From Hyphomicrobiales bacterium (GTDB lineage Bacteria > Pseudomonadota > Alphaproteobacteria > Rhizobiales > Devosiaceae), in NCBI GenBank assembly GCA_026981645.1, contig JALSII010000056.1, positions 1 to 42,266 of the forward strand: DNA of 42,266 nt, read 5' to 3'. A model generated the notes under the pieces. That model was not told where the DNA came from and did no database searches. It was given only the letters and a program-made list of their open reading frames with translations. Positions 9,575-18,919 of the stretch are shown in pieces (position 1 is the stretch's first letter; each line of letters starts with the position of its first letter). Both the position numbers and the translations under genes were made by a program.

Positions 9575-10009
9575 TGGGCTTGTGACCGGGCAATCCTTGA
9601 ACGTCCCTGGCAGTTTCGTGGCTGCCCCCGGCCGGATTCTGAGGGAGCAGTCTTTCTTTTGAGTTGAAAACGAAAGCCAATCGCGCTTTATTGAACTTAA
9701 ACTTGACGTGCAAACGAATTAAACGCACTCTGCGTTGAGCAAAAACTTCCATGGTGGAAAATGGAAGAGTGCTTGTGCGGGAGGAGGAGGCTGCGGCGTT
9801 GCGCGCTGAATGAAGGCTGGTTTTGGCCCTTGGTTGGTCAGGCAGGAATCGGTTTTTCAAATTTAGTGCGATGCCTTGTTACAAAATCCAAATTTTTGAG
9901 CAGGTCTTTATCCGCGTCAGGTGGATGGAAGTCCTTTTTTTCGGGCTTGAGAGAACCCTTAAAAAATACCGGGACAGATTACAAATATCAACAACGAGGA
10001 GACGAAACC
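9575..10009. promoter_or_regulatory. Intergenic region upstream of ugpB with an inverted repeat at 9746-9767
   Basis: No gene is visible in these 435 bases. A perfect repeat CTTCCAT (9746-9752) and ATGGAAG (9761-9767) is separated by eight bases; five more bases pair farther out (GCACT 9725-9729 with AGTGC 9768-9772). The motif TGGAA occurs twice. This could be an operator for the ugp operon. A TTGACG at 9703-9708 has no good -10 after it. I could not find a convincing Pho box (paired CTGTCAT-type half-sites), although ugp operons are often phosphate-regulated. The ugpB ribosome site GAGGAG is at 9996-10001. Confidence 0.35.
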
Positions 10010-11323
10010 ATGATACTGAAAAAACTGACCGTTGCGGCGCTTGCGGCCACGACATTTGTTGCGTTGAGCGCAGGGGCACAGGCGCAGGTTGAGATACAAT
10101 GGTGGCATGCCATGGGCGGCGCCAATGGCGAGCGCATTGACCGGATGGCGGCGGGCTTCAATGAAAGCCAGTCTGAATATAAGGTGGTTCCTTCCTTCAA
10201 AGGCAACTATACCGAAACCATGACAGCGGCCGTAGCTGCTTTCAGGGCCGGTGAACAGCCCCATATCGTGCAGGTTTTCGAGGTGGGAACAGCAACGATG
10301 ATGGCGGCGGAAGGTGCGGTTTATCCCATTTCCCAGTTGATGGAAGATACCGGCCAGTCGTTTAACAAATCGGACTATCTGCCTGCGGTTGTTTCTTATT
10401 ATGAAACCTCCGAGGGTGATCTGCTTTCCATGCCGTTCAACTCCTCCACACCGGTCTTGTGGTACAATAAGGATGCCTTTGCAGAAGCTGGTGTCGAGAG
10501 TGTTCCGACAACCTGGGATGAAGTAAAAAGCGCTTCTGAAAAGCTGGTTGCCGCCGGTTACAAATGCGGGTTCTCATTTGGCTGGCAATCCTGGGTTATG
10601 ATCGAAAACTACAATGCCTGGCACAATCTGCCGATGGGTACGCAGGAGAATGGCTATGCCGGTCTTGATACCCGTCTGGTTTTCAACAACGATGCGACCA
10701 AGAACCGCCTCGCTGAAATCTATGAATGGTCAAAAGACGACCTTTTCACCTATGGCGGCCGGCGTGGCGACAGTCTTTCCATGTTCACGAACGGTGATTG
10801 TGGAATGTGGATGAACTCATCCGCCTATTATGGAAGCATGGTTTCCCAGGCCGATTTTGAGTTTGGTCAGGCCATGTTGCCGCTTGATACGGATGTTGCA
10901 TCGGCTCCGCAAAACTCCATCATTGGCGGCGCTACCCTTTGGGTTCTTAAAGGCAAGGACGAAGGGGACTATCCCGGCGTCGCTGCGTTCATGAACTACA
11001 TTTCCTCAGCGGAAGTGCAGGCTTGGTGGCATCAGGAAACCGGTTATGTGCCCATTACAGTTGCGGCCTACGAATTGTCAAAAGAGCAGGGCTTTTACGA
11101 AACAAGCCCGGGCACTGATACGGCAATTCAGCAACTCACCCTGAACCCGCCAACACCAAATTCACGTGGTTTGCGTTTTGGCAGCTTTGTTCAGATTCGC
11201 GACATCATCAACGAAGAAATGGAAGCAATCTGGAATGGCTCAAAAACTGCCAGTCAGGCGCTGGATGATGCGGTTGAACGTGGCAACGAACTTCTTGAGA
11301 AGTTCGAACGCGCCAATTCATAA
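10010..11323 (+). CDS. ugpB: sn-glycerol-3-phosphate ABC transporter substrate-binding protein
   Basis: A periplasmic binding protein of 437 residues with a Sec signal ending in GAQAQ. The mature part starts with VEIQWWHAMGG and contains FKGNYTETMTAAVAAFRAG and QVFEVGTATMMAAEGAVYP, which match UgpB of E. coli closely as I recall it (KGNYEQ, QVYEVGTATMMA). It delivers glycerol-3-phosphate or glycerophosphodiesters to UgpAEC. The frame is open from 9761, but ATG 10010 follows a strong GAGGAG with an eight-base spacer and starts the signal peptide. It is first in a four-gene operon and is followed by a strong stem-loop. A substrate other than glycerol-3-phosphate is possible within this family. 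Confidence 0.9.
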   Translation: MILKKLTVAALAATTFVALSAGAQAQVEIQWWHAMGGANGERIDRMAAGFNESQSEYKVVPSFKGNYTETMTAAVAAFRAGEQPHIVQVFEVGTATMMAAEGAVYPISQLMEDTGQSFNKSDYLPAVVSYYETSEGDLLSMPFNSSTPVLWYNKDAFAEAGVESVPTTWDEVKSASEKLVAAGYKCGFSFGWQSWVMIENYNAWHNLPMGTQENGYAGLDTRLVFNNDATKNRLAEIYEWSKDDLFTYGGRRGDSLSMFTNGDCGMWMNSSAYYGSMVSQADFEFGQAMLPLDTDVASAPQNSIIGGATLWVLKGKDEGDYPGVAAFMNYISSAEVQAWWHQETGYVPITVAAYELSKEQGFYETSPGTDTAIQQLTLNPPTPNSRGLRFGSFVQIRDIINEEMEAIWNGSKTASQALDDAVERGNELLEKFERANS

Positions 11324-11338
11324 TCGCTAACTGAGAAG

Positions 11339-11372
11339 CCCGGTCTGCACGTCCAATCCCGTGCAGGCCGGG
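11339..11372 (+). other. Stem-loop between ugpB and ugpA
   Basis: Twelve-base arms CCCGGTCTGCAC (11339-11350) and GTGCAGGCCGGG (11361-11372) pair completely with one G-U, around a ten-base loop. A T5 tract follows some 13 bases later, too far for a classical terminator. It is best read as an intercistronic stabiliser or attenuator that keeps binding-protein mRNA in excess over the permease mRNA. Confidence 0.7.
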
Positions 11373-11418
11373 GGTTGATATCGAGTTTTTATAAATTGGA
11401 ACAAGCGGAAGCGACGCC

Positions 11419-12303
11419 ATGCTAAAACGCGTGCACTTTGGCACCTCAATTCTTCCGTTTCTGCTGGTCGCACCGCAGATCATTATCACGCTGGTATTTT
11501 TCATATGGCCTGCCAGTCAGGCTCTTTATCAATCGCTTTTGATTGAAGATGCGTTTGGTCTGAGCCGTGAATTTGTCTGGTTTGAGAACTTTATCGACCT
11601 GGCAGGCAACGGCCTCTATTTTGATACCTTCAGGCGAACCGCCTTTTTTTCGGTGACCGTTGCCGGGATTGCCATGGCCAGCGCTCTGGTATTGGCAGCA
11701 ATGGCCGACCGGATAATAAAGGGTGCATTGACCTATCGCACCCTGCTTATCTGGCCCTATGCGGTGGCCCCGGTGGTTGCCGGAGCGCTCTGGGTGTTCA
11801 TGTTCGACCCCACGCTTGGCATTTTTGCCTATGCGCTCAACATCATTGGTGTTGACTGGAACCACAAGCTGAGCGGTGATCAGGCCATGGCGCTGGTGGT
11901 CATGGCCTCGGCCTGGAAGCAGATTGCCTATAATTTCCTGTTTTTCATCGCTGCCATGCAGTCTATTCCAAAATCGCTGATTGAAGCCGCTGCCATTGAC
12001 GGGGCGGGTCCGGTGAAGCGTTTCTTCACTATCATTTTCCCGCTGATTACGCCGACCACGTTTTTCCTTCTGGTGGTTAATGTGGTTTATGCGTTCTTTG
12101 ATACCTTCGGCATCATCCATGCGGTAACGCAAGGGGGACCAGCCAAAGCCACGGAAATCCTGGTCTACAAAGTGTTCAACGACGGGTTTGTCGGGCTTGA
12201 TCTTGGCGGATCAGCGGCCCAGTCCGTCATTCTGATGATCATCGTCATTGCTCTGACGGTCATCCAGTTCCGTTATATCGAAAAGAAGGTCGAATACTCA
12301 TGA
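11419..12303 (+). CDS. ugpA: sn-glycerol-3-phosphate ABC transporter permease UgpA
   Basis: A 294-residue membrane protein with six predicted helices, MalF-like binding-protein-dependent permease fold. The EAA loop is present as [20 protein letters not shown] near residues 193-212, the contact for the ATPase. The segment [18 protein letters not shown] is typical of UgpA. It starts about 95 bases after ugpB, beyond the stem-loop, and its stop overlaps the ugpE start by four bases (ATGA type), which points to translational coupling. With UgpE it forms the membrane channel. Confidence 0.92.
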   Translation: MLKRVHFGTSILPFLLVAPQIIITLVFFIWPASQALYQSLLIEDAFGLSREFVWFENFIDLAGNGLYFDTFRRTAFFSVTVAGIAMASALVLAAMADRIIKGALTYRTLLIWPYAVAPVVAGALWVFMFDPTLGIFAYALNIIGVDWNHKLSGDQAMALVVMASAWKQIAYNFLFFIAAMQSIPKSLIEAAAIDGAGPVKRFFTIIFPLITPTTFFLLVVNVVYAFFDTFGIIHAVTQGGPAKATEILVYKVFNDGFVGLDLGGSAAQSVILMIIVIALTVIQFRYIEKKVEYS

Positions 12304-13148
12304 TCGAACATCGACCCTTTATTACGTTCCTGGCTCACTTCACGCTGATTATTGGCATTGCAATTGTCGCGTTTCCCATATGGGTCACCTTTGTGGCGGC
12401 AACCCATGATGCGGTGCGCATGACTCAGGTGCCTTTGCCCATGCTGCCTGGTGATCAGTTTTTCATAAATCTGAAAAAAGCCCTGTTTGAAGGTATCGGG
12501 GGTGCCGGAGGCATTCCGGTGGGCATGATGATGCTCAATTCTCTTGTTGTGGCACTGATGATTGCCACAGGTAAAATCATCATCTCCCTGCTTTCGGCTT
12601 TTGCTATTGTTTATTTCAAGTTTCCGTTCAGAATGGCTTTTTTCTGGATGATTTTTCTGACCTTGATGCTGCCGGTTGAAGTGCGCATTCTGCCCACGTT
12701 TGAGGTGGTGGCGGACCTGGGCATGCTCAATTCATTCTGGGGGTTGAGTATTCCTCTGATTGCCTCAGCGACTGCCACTTTCATGTTCCGGCAGGTGTTC
12801 CTCACCGTGCCGGACGAAATGCTGGAAGCGGCGCGGGTGGATGGGGCCGGTCCCATGCGGTTTTTCTTCGATATCCTTCTGCCGCTGTCGCGCACCAATA
12901 TTGCCGCTCTGTTTGTCATCCTGTTCATCTATGGCTGGAATCAGTATTTGTGGCCGCTGCTGATCACTACGGATGCAAGCATGTTCACGGTGGTGATGGG
13001 TATCAAGCAGATGCTGGAAGCCGCCGAGCAGGCACCGGAATGGCACCTGATAATGATGACGGCGCTGTTGGCGATGTTGCCGCCTGTGGTTGTTGTTTTG
13101 ACCATGCAACGCATGTTCGTCAAAGGGCTTACCGAAACCGACAAATAG
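12300..13148 (+). CDS. ugpE: sn-glycerol-3-phosphate ABC transporter permease UgpE
   Basis: A 282-residue six-helix permease, MalG-like. The EAA loop reads [20 protein letters not shown] (about residues 178-197). The segments [12 protein letters not shown] and [16 protein letters not shown] are typical of UgpE. The ATG overlaps the ugpA stop. It pairs with UgpA in the membrane. Its stop lies 39 bases before ugpC. Confidence 0.92.
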   Translation: MIEHRPFITFLAHFTLIIGIAIVAFPIWVTFVAATHDAVRMTQVPLPMLPGDQFFINLKKALFEGIGGAGGIPVGMMMLNSLVVALMIATGKIIISLLSAFAIVYFKFPFRMAFFWMIFLTLMLPVEVRILPTFEVVADLGMLNSFWGLSIPLIASATATFMFRQVFLTVPDEMLEAARVDGAGPMRFFFDILLPLSRTNIAALFVILFIYGWNQYLWPLLITTDASMFTVVMGIKQMLEAAEQAPEWHLIMMTALLAMLPPVVVVLTMQRMFVKGLTETDK

Positions 13149-13187
13149 ATCCCGACCCTGAAAAACTGACTTTGAGAGTTCTATAAA

Positions 13188-14270
13188 ATGGCTGAAATTG
13201 TTCTGGACGGCGTGAGAAAATCATATGGCAAGGTCGAAGTCATCAAGGGCGTGGACTGGAAAATCAACGATGGCGAATTTGTCGTCATTGTAGGCCCCAG
13301 CGGGTGCGGCAAGTCCACCCTGCTGCGCATGATTGCCGGTCTGGAAGCAATTACGGCGGGGGAAATTTCCATCGGCGATACCGTGGTCAATGATCTGGAA
13401 CCCTCGGAACGCAACATTGCCATGGTGTTTCAGAATTACGCGCTTTATCCGCATATGAGCGTTTATCAGAACATGGCCTATGGGCTGAAAATCAAGAAAA
13501 TCCCGAAGGACGAAATCGACAAGCGCGTGCAGCGCGCCGCCGAAATTCTGGAGCTGGAGGAATATCTTGACCGTCCCCCCCGCCAGCTCAGTGGAGGTCA
13601 ACGCCAGCGGGTGGCCATGGGGCGGGCCATCGTGCGTCAGCCCGCTGTGTTTCTGTTTGATGAACCCCTGTCCAACCTTGATGCCAAACTCAGGGTGCAG
13701 ATGCGTCTGGAAATCAAGAAACTACAGGAGGACCTGGGGATCACAAGCGTTTATGTCACCCACGATCAGGTTGAGGCGATGACCCTGGGGCACCGTCTGG
13801 CGGTTTTGAACGGGGGGGTTGTCGAGCAACTGGGTACGCCGATTGAAGTCTATGAAAAACCGGCGACGGTGTTTGTGGCCGGTTTTATCGGCTCGCCCTC
13901 CATGAACCTGCTCGAAGCCAGGCTTGATGAGGCGGGCGCTTTTGTTGTTCTTGCCGGTGGTGCCAAAATCGCCCTGCCCTCCCCCCTTGGCGAATATGGG
14001 GGCAGGGATGTGACTTTTGGGGTGCGCCCGGAGCATTTGGAGGACAAGGGCAAGGGCGCCAACAATTTGCAACTGTCGCTGAATGTCCGCGTGGTTGAGC
14101 AGTTGGGCGCAGATACTCTGGTGCACGGCACGCTGGGCGAAAACGGCGCCGAATTGGTGGCGCGCCTCGATGGCATCCGCACCTTGTCCCAAGGCCATGT
14201 GCTGGAGTTGAACATGGCGGCAAAATCCATCCACCTGTTTGATGGCAAAACCGGCAGGCGGCTGGGCTAG
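13188..14270 (+). CDS. ugpC: sn-glycerol-3-phosphate ABC transporter ATP-binding protein UgpC
   Basis: The 360-residue ATPase of the importer. Walker A is GPSGCGKST (36-44), the Q-loop region [11 protein letters not shown], the signature LSGGQ (134-138), Walker B VFLFDEP ending about residue 160 and the H-loop THD soon after. The last third is a MalK-type regulatory region with TOBE-like segments ([10 protein letters not shown]). It is the last gene of the ugpBAEC operon. MalK-like ATPases can serve several sugar transporters, so the symbol rests on the operon context. No clear terminator is seen before the convergent tRNA gene 21 bases away. Confidence 0.92.
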   Translation: MAEIVLDGVRKSYGKVEVIKGVDWKINDGEFVVIVGPSGCGKSTLLRMIAGLEAITAGEISIGDTVVNDLEPSERNIAMVFQNYALYPHMSVYQNMAYGLKIKKIPKDEIDKRVQRAAEILELEEYLDRPPRQLSGGQRQRVAMGRAIVRQPAVFLFDEPLSNLDAKLRVQMRLEIKKLQEDLGITSVYVTHDQVEAMTLGHRLAVLNGGVVEQLGTPIEVYEKPATVFVAGFIGSPSMNLLEARLDEAGAFVVLAGGAKIALPSPLGEYGGRDVTFGVRPEHLEDKGKGANNLQLSLNVRVVEQLGADTLVHGTLGENGAELVARLDGIRTLSQGHVLELNMAAKSIHLFDGKTGRRLG

Positions 14271-14291
14271 CTGTTTAGTCCCGGCTTGTGT

Positions 14292-14368
14292 TGGTGATCC
14301 CGGCGCGATTCGAACGCGCGACCCCCAGATTAGGAATCTGGTGCTCTATCCAGCTGAGCTACGGGACC
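14292..14368 (-). tRNA. tRNA-Arg (anticodon CCT), CCA encoded
   Basis: On the minus strand a full cloverleaf can be drawn: acceptor GGTCCCG with CGGGATC (one G-U), D stem GCTC/GAGC, anticodon stem CCAGA/TCTGG with loop TTCCTAA, T stem GCGCG/CGCGC with TTCGAAT loop, discriminator A and an encoded CCA at 14292-14294. The anticodon CCT reads AGG arginine codons. Its 3-prime end faces ugpC. No integrase or duplicated tRNA end is seen next to it. Confidence 0.96.
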
Positions 14369-15061
14369 CCGGAAGCATGCCGCTGATAGCTGAATACAGG
14401 TTATCGGACAAATGATATGGCGCAAACGTCAAATCAGAGCTCTGTTTCAGGGGTAAAGTCAACAGCGCCCGAAGGGTTTGAAGTAAAGCACCCGCCTGAT
14501 AGAAAATCGTTACTCGAAAAGGTAAAACTCCTCTCTTGTGCACGATGTGCTTCATCTGAACACTTTCTTTCAGACAGAATTGCATGAGATTAACAGGTCC
14601 TAATTCGCTTCAAACATTAAACAGTCTGGCCAAGTGCTGTTTATCCGCAAACACCGGCTTCGGGCAAGAGGGACGGTGTGGCTGGTGTTGAAAAGATGTT
14701 CGAACAGATGCCGAATGATTAATTCGGGCTTGTTTCAGGGCGTAATCAGTGAGGTTCGGGCTAAACTTCAGGTCTGCGTCTGTCTGCCGTGAGGGCATCG
14801 GATACTGGTTGTAAAGCCACAATAGAGGGTAAAAATTTTTCTCAAAGCCAGGTTCTCGCGTAATTGTTTTGACAATACGGCCCTGAGCATGGCCATTGGG
14901 TAATGATTTTTGCCGTAATGTCGTGTATTTTCCCAGCAACTGGAGCCTGTCCTGTTTCGGCGCGAATGAAAACAGGGCTCTGTTTCATCGTTTGCTCGCG
15001 TTTCCAAATCGGATATCCGGTTCCGCTTGTTCTGGAAACGCTCTAACAGGGTAAGACTGGT
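14369..15061. other. 693-base intergenic region without a supported gene
   Basis: Only short frames occur here and none has a good ribosome site or recognisable product. A small inverted repeat CCGAAT (14711-14716) and ATTCGG (14722-14727) is present. The phrase CTCTGTTTCA or close variants appears about three times (near 14440, 14730 and 14980), possibly a degenerate repeat. The tRNA promoter should lie just above 14368. A small RNA gene cannot be excluded. Confidence 0.4.
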
Positions 15062-15892
15062 TTGATTTTTACCAATTTCAAAACGTTTAGGTCGGAGGTG
15101 GTTCTGGCATTGGGCATATTGAGCGTAATGGGTGCTTCTGCGGTTTCCGTACAGGCGTGTGAGGGGTTGCGCGCCGGGCCAAAGGGGGTTGTGGTTGAGG
15201 TTGTCGATGGTGACACTGTTGTGCTTGATAATGACCTCAAGGTGAGGCTGATCGGTATGCAGGCACCTAAGCTTGCCTTGGGCCGCGTCGGTTTTGAAGC
15301 CTGGCCCAGAGCGGAGGAAGCACAACAGGCACTGGAAGAGCTGGCGCTGGGGGAGATAGTTGAAATCCGCTACGGGGGTGCAGAGCGCGACCGGCATGGA
15401 AGGGTGCTGGGACACATGTATGTGGGGGAAAATGAAATATGGGCGCAAAAAGCCATTGTTCTGGCGGGCCTTGCGCGGGTTTATTCGTTTTCTGATAATC
15501 GCTTTTGCCTTGAGGAACTCTATCTGGCCGAAGCGCGTGCCCGGGCTGAGCGTGTTGGAATCTGGGATGGGGAACCCTATTATCAGGTGCGCCAGGCAGA
15601 CAGGCCGGAGCAGATTCTGAGCCGGGTTGACAATTATGAACTGGTTGAGGGACGGATCCTGAATGCGGACCGCGTGGGCCAGCGTGTCTATCTCAATTTC
15701 GGCACCTATTGGAAGGAAGACTTCACCATTGTAATCGAACGCTCCGGTTTGCGCATGTTTGAACAGAGGGGGCTTGATCCGCTGGCACTTGAGGACGCTC
15801 TCGTCAGAGTGCGGGGCTGGGTCGACCGGCGCGATGGCCCGCGCATCGAAGTCACTCACCCCGAGCAGATTGAGATTCTGGCTACAAGATGA
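15062..15892 (+). CDS. Exported thermonuclease-fold (SNase-like) protein with altered active site
   Basis: A 276-residue protein with an N-terminal hydrophobic segment (signal peptide ending near SVQAC). The SNase-like part starts with VVEVVDGDTVVLDNDLKVRLIG. In active nucleases the next residues are usually D-A-P-E, giving the calcium-binding Asp and catalytic Glu; here they read MQAPK, so Asp is Gln67 and Glu is Lys70. The first Asp (D51) and Arg62 remain, and a second Arg is likely in DRHGRVLG. The C-terminal third (from about VDNYELVEGRILNA) looks like an added OB-like domain. The start is TTG at 15062; GTG 15098 or ATG 15128 are alternatives. Its stop overlaps the M48 gene start by four bases. 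I infer a non-catalytic binding role. Confidence 0.75.
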   Translation: MIFTNFKTFRSEVVLALGILSVMGASAVSVQACEGLRAGPKGVVVEVVDGDTVVLDNDLKVRLIGMQAPKLALGRVGFEAWPRAEEAQQALEELALGEIVEIRYGGAERDRHGRVLGHMYVGENEIWAQKAIVLAGLARVYSFSDNRFCLEELYLAEARARAERVGIWDGEPYYQVRQADRPEQILSRVDNYELVEGRILNADRVGQRVYLNFGTYWKEDFTIVIERSGLRMFEQRGLDPLALEDALVRVRGWVDRRDGPRIEVTHPEQIEILATR

Positions 15893-17397
15893 AGCAGGGC
15901 ATCCCACAATATGTGATCGGGCCTTTTATGAGGCGGGTTTGGCGGCTGGCCACACGACTTGGTATCGTGCTGATGGTGTTTTCGCTGGCGGCCTGCTCTT
16001 CCATATTGGGGGGCAATGGCGTTTATACCTCCCAGACCCGAGATGGGCAGATAAGCGCTGTGCCCGCCGGTACGGATCCTGAGGATGCGGTCATAGGGCG
16101 GCGGGAACACCCGCTGATTGTTGCAGCCTACGGAGGTATCTATTCGCATCAGCGCACCGAAATCATGCTGGCGCGGATTGTCTCAAGGTTGCTGGGAGCC
16201 GCCAACCAGTCCCAAACCTCTTTCACCATCACCATTCTTGATTCCCCGCAGGTCAATGCCTTTGCGTTACCGGGGGGGTATATCTATGTGACGCGCGGCA
16301 TTCTGGCACTGGCCAATGATTCAAGTGAACTGGCGGCGGTACTGGCCCATGAGATTGCCCATGTCACCCTGCGTCACGCCCGGGCGCGCACCAACCGGGT
16401 GGCCACCAGCCAGTTGGTAGACCAGGTGATTACCGGAGTTCTGGGGGGGGATATTGAAACCGACCAGACGGCGGCGCGCTCGCGGCTGTCTCTGGCAGCC
16501 TTTTCACAGGCTCAGGAGCTGGCAGCAGATGAGGAGGGCGTGAAAATTGCCGGGCTTGCCGGATATGACCCCCATGCCGCCGGGCGGTTCTTGGGCACCA
16601 TGGCCCGGTTCGCAAGCTTTGCCGAAGGCGAAGCAGAGGGGGGGGATGATTTTCTGGCCACCCATCCCTCAACGCCCAATCGCATTCAAAGGGCGGTGCA
16701 GGCAGCGCGTGGATTTGGTGCGCCGGGCCTGGGGGAAACCGACAGGGCCGGGTATCTGGCGGCAATTGATGGCATAGCTTTTGGTGACAATCCCGAAGAG
16801 GGGATTGTTGTGGGCCGGCAGTTTATTCACCCCGCTCTTGAGTTCACTTTTACGGCTCCGCGCCGCTATACTCTGCAAAATTCACCAACGGCGGTGGTGG
16901 GGATTGCCGGTGATGGCGAGGCGGTGCGTTTTGACAGTGCCGAGGTTCCTGACAACATGGCGCTGACCGACTATCTGAAATCGGGATGGATTGCGGGGCT
17001 TGATGAAAACAGCGTTGTCAGAGAGCGTCATAACGGGGTTAGCATGGCCTCGGGTGTTGCCCGGACCGACCAGTGGGCCTTCCGGGTTACAGCGGTGCGT
17101 TTTGAGGGGGAGGTTTATCGTTTTATATTCGCTGCCCGCGAAAACAACGAGGAGTTTATCCGTGCTGCCGAAGAGACGATCAGAAGCTTCAGGCGCGTGC
17201 GCGCAGGAGATTTGCGCTCCATCCGCTCTGTGAGTGTTGAGGTGGTGACTGCCCGACGCGGGGAAACGGCAGACAGCATGGCCGAACGCATGGGGCGCAT
17301 TCCCGAGGCGCGCGAAACCTTTTATATTTTGAACAATCTCTTTGCCGGGGATGAGCTTATTCCAGGTCAGTCCTACAAGATTGTCAGTGTGAAATAA
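15889..17397 (+). CDS. M48-family metalloprotease, lipoprotein, with C-terminal LysM-like segment
   Basis: A 502-residue envelope protease. The N-terminus has a lipobox (FSLAACSS, Cys36). The zinc site HEIAH is at 154-158, and the third ligand is probably the Glu in QAQELAADEEG. The layout resembles BepA/YfgC-type periplasmic M48 peptidases, which help with outer-membrane protein quality control, although I see no TPR domain. The region from about 445 (VEVVTARRGETADSMAERMG to GQSYKIV) looks like a LysM or LysM-like binding repeat. The ATG overlaps the stop of the SNase-like gene, so they form one operon. It is convergent with carD. Confidence 0.85.
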   Translation: MKQGIPQYVIGPFMRRVWRLATRLGIVLMVFSLAACSSILGGNGVYTSQTRDGQISAVPAGTDPEDAVIGRREHPLIVAAYGGIYSHQRTEIMLARIVSRLLGAANQSQTSFTITILDSPQVNAFALPGGYIYVTRGILALANDSSELAAVLAHEIAHVTLRHARARTNRVATSQLVDQVITGVLGGDIETDQTAARSRLSLAAFSQAQELAADEEGVKIAGLAGYDPHAAGRFLGTMARFASFAEGEAEGGDDFLATHPSTPNRIQRAVQAARGFGAPGLGETDRAGYLAAIDGIAFGDNPEEGIVVGRQFIHPALEFTFTAPRRYTLQNSPTAVVGIAGDGEAVRFDSAEVPDNMALTDYLKSGWIAGLDENSVVRERHNGVSMASGVARTDQWAFRVTAVRFEGEVYRFIFAARENNEEFIRAAEETIRSFRRVRAGDLRSIRSVSVEVVTARRGETADSMAERMGRIPEARETFYILNNLFAGDELIPGQSYKIVSVK

Positions 17398-17417
17398 TCT
17401 TCAGGCCAGTCCGGCCA

Positions 17418-17448
17418 GAAAAAAAGGGCCAGCCAGATGGCTGACCCT
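17418..17448 (-). terminator. Rho-independent terminator of carD
   Basis: Read on the minus strand, a ten-base stem (AGGGTCAGCC with GGCTGGCCCT, one G-U) closes a four-base loop ATCT and is followed at once by seven T residues (plus-strand A-run 17419-17425). It lies 49 bases after the carD stop. In the other direction the T-run is only three bases, so it serves carD mainly, though it may slow readthrough from the M48 gene. Confidence 0.88.
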
Positions 17449-17496
17449 TTGTTCGATCGGGATGAAGTTCCAAGCAAAGGAACCTTAAAAAAGGAA

Positions 17497-18111
17497 TCAG
17501 GCGGCGGCCTCTGTACCGGACTTCCCCTCTGGTGCCGTTTCAGTTTTTTCGGCTTCCCCTGCGGGGGGAGTGATAGCGTCACTCTTGGGTCCGCGACGCG
17601 GGCTTTTGGCCAGTTCCTTGAAAATTACCTGTTCGCCTTCGGTCAGGGTGATTTTGCGCACCACCGAAATTTCACGCGACATGCGGTCCATGGCCTGTTC
17701 AAAAAGCTGGCGCTCGGAATAGGACTGTTCAGGCTGGTCTTCGGAGCGGAACAGATCGCGCACCACCTCGGAGATATAATCCAGGTCGCCGGAATTGATT
17801 TTTGCTTCATATTCCTGGGCACGGCGGCTCCACATGGTGCGTTTGACGCGGGCGCGTCCGGTCACAGTTTTCAGGGCCCGGGTAACCGCCTCTTCGCTGG
17901 CCAGCTTGCGCATGCCGACACTTTTCACCTTGGCGACAGGCACACGCAGGGTCAGTTTATCCTGCTCAAAATTGATGACAAAAAGCTCCAGCTTGAGTTC
18001 AGCAATTTCCTGCTCCTCAATGCCGGTTATCTGGCCCACACCGTGGGCGGGGTACACAACAAATTCACCGGTTTTGAAGCCGGCACGCTGCACAGGTTTC
18101 TTAGCTGCCAT
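17497..18111 (-). CDS. carD: CarD family transcriptional regulator
   Basis: A 204-residue RNA polymerase-binding protein. The N-terminal CarD/Mfd Tudor-like domain is obvious (FKTGEFVVYPAHGVGQITGI), followed by the helical domain with MWSRRAQEYEAKINSGD and EVVRDLFRSE. In other bacteria CarD binds the polymerase beta subunit and stabilises open promoter complexes, with strong effects on rRNA promoters. The C-terminus is a low-complexity Ala/Glu/Thr tail. I use ATG 18111 (MAAKKPV) rather than the longer frame to 18183, because GGAG lies about ten bases upstream and homologues start here. A terminator follows. Confidence 0.93.
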   Translation of the reverse strand: MAAKKPVQRAGFKTGEFVVYPAHGVGQITGIEEQEIAELKLELFVINFEQDKLTLRVPVAKVKSVGMRKLASEEAVTRALKTVTGRARVKRTMWSRRAQEYEAKINSGDLDYISEVVRDLFRSEDQPEQSYSERQLFEQAMDRMSREISVVRKITLTEGEQVIFKELAKSPRRGPKSDAITPPAGEAEKTETAPEGKSGTEAAA

Positions 18112-18475
18112 TGGGGCAATACTCCGTTCTTGACGCCATGATGGACAAGACCCTTGGTGGACAGGCTTTCCATCAGATAACATTCACCCGTGAACCGGGT
18201 GCACGCATCAGCAAGGGCTCGATCGCAACCCGGGTTCCACTTTATCCGGTCTGCGTTGGAAGAAATTTCTATCTGCCAAGGAAGAGGGCACTCTTCTGGT
18301 GCCCAGGTCATCAAGACACTCGCTACTGCGCTATGGTTGTGACCGACATAACACAGTTTTGCACAGAAATCAAAAGAGACTATTCAACGGGTTAACAGCG
18401 GTTGTGCGCCGACCTGAAGAAGGTGTGACACAAAAGCTACGCCCCCCGGGTTCTCCTGAAATTCATCAGCAGGTT
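18112..18475. promoter_or_regulatory. carD upstream region
   Basis: No gene is visible in these 364 bases. A possible minus-strand promoter has TTGATT (18373-18368), a 17-base spacer and TATGTC (18350-18345), a moderate match that would leave a leader of about 230 bases before carD. I see no strong terminator for fdxA, whose stop is at the right edge. Confidence 0.3.
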
Positions 18476-18814
18476 TTAGTCGCCTTCACCCGGCTTTTCG
18501 GAAAAATATTTTTCAAACTTGCCCTTCATGCCATCATATTTTTCCGCATCGGGCATGGGGGCTGTCTGGCGGGTGATGTTGGGCCAGATCGAAGAAAATT
18601 TGGTGTTGATTTCGAGCCACTTTTCTAAACCGGATTCCGTGTCGGCGCTGATGGCTTCTGCAGGGCATTCGGGTTCGCACACACCGCAATCGATGCACTC
18701 ATCGGGATGGATGACGAGCATGTTTTCCCCTTCATAGAAACAATCTACCGGACACACTTCAACGCAGTCCGTATATTTGCATTTGATGCAATTGTCCGAG
18801 ACGATGTAGGTCAT
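18476..18814 (-). CDS. fdxA: Seven-iron ferredoxin FdxA
   Basis: A 112-residue low-potential electron carrier with nine cysteines at 9, 12, 17, 21, 25, 40, 43, 46 and 50. The spacing matches Azotobacter-type ferredoxin I: C9, C17 and C50 should bind a 3Fe-4S cluster, and C21, C40, C43, C46 a 4Fe-4S cluster. The C-terminal extension ([18 protein letters not shown]) is typical of FdxA. It lies downstream of the S4 and helicase genes on the same strand and upstream of carD, an arrangement I recall as conserved in Rhizobiales. The redox partner is unknown. Confidence 0.95.
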   Translation of the reverse strand: MTYIVSDNCIKCKYTDCVEVCPVDCFYEGENMLVIHPDECIDCGVCEPECPAEAISADTESGLEKWLEINTKFSSIWPNITRQTAPMPDAEKYDGMKGKFEKYFSEKPGEGD

Positions 18815-18919
18815 GGAAAAGCCTAATGAGACAGAGTTCAGGGTTGGCGTTTAACGCGTGAATTCACAAAAGCGACTGGTGCCTAGCCCTTTTTCCGGAT
18901 AAACTCAACCCGAAGAACG

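Noticed and set aside
14292..14368. tRNA-Arg as an attachment site for an integrated element
   Set aside because: No integrase of phage type, no duplicated tRNA 3-prime end and no change in gene content; XerD at 33339 is the housekeeping recombinase.
14768..15907. A 379-residue open frame antisense to the SNase-like gene
   Set aside because: It mirrors codon bias of the real gene, has low-complexity unlike any family I know and no ribosome site.
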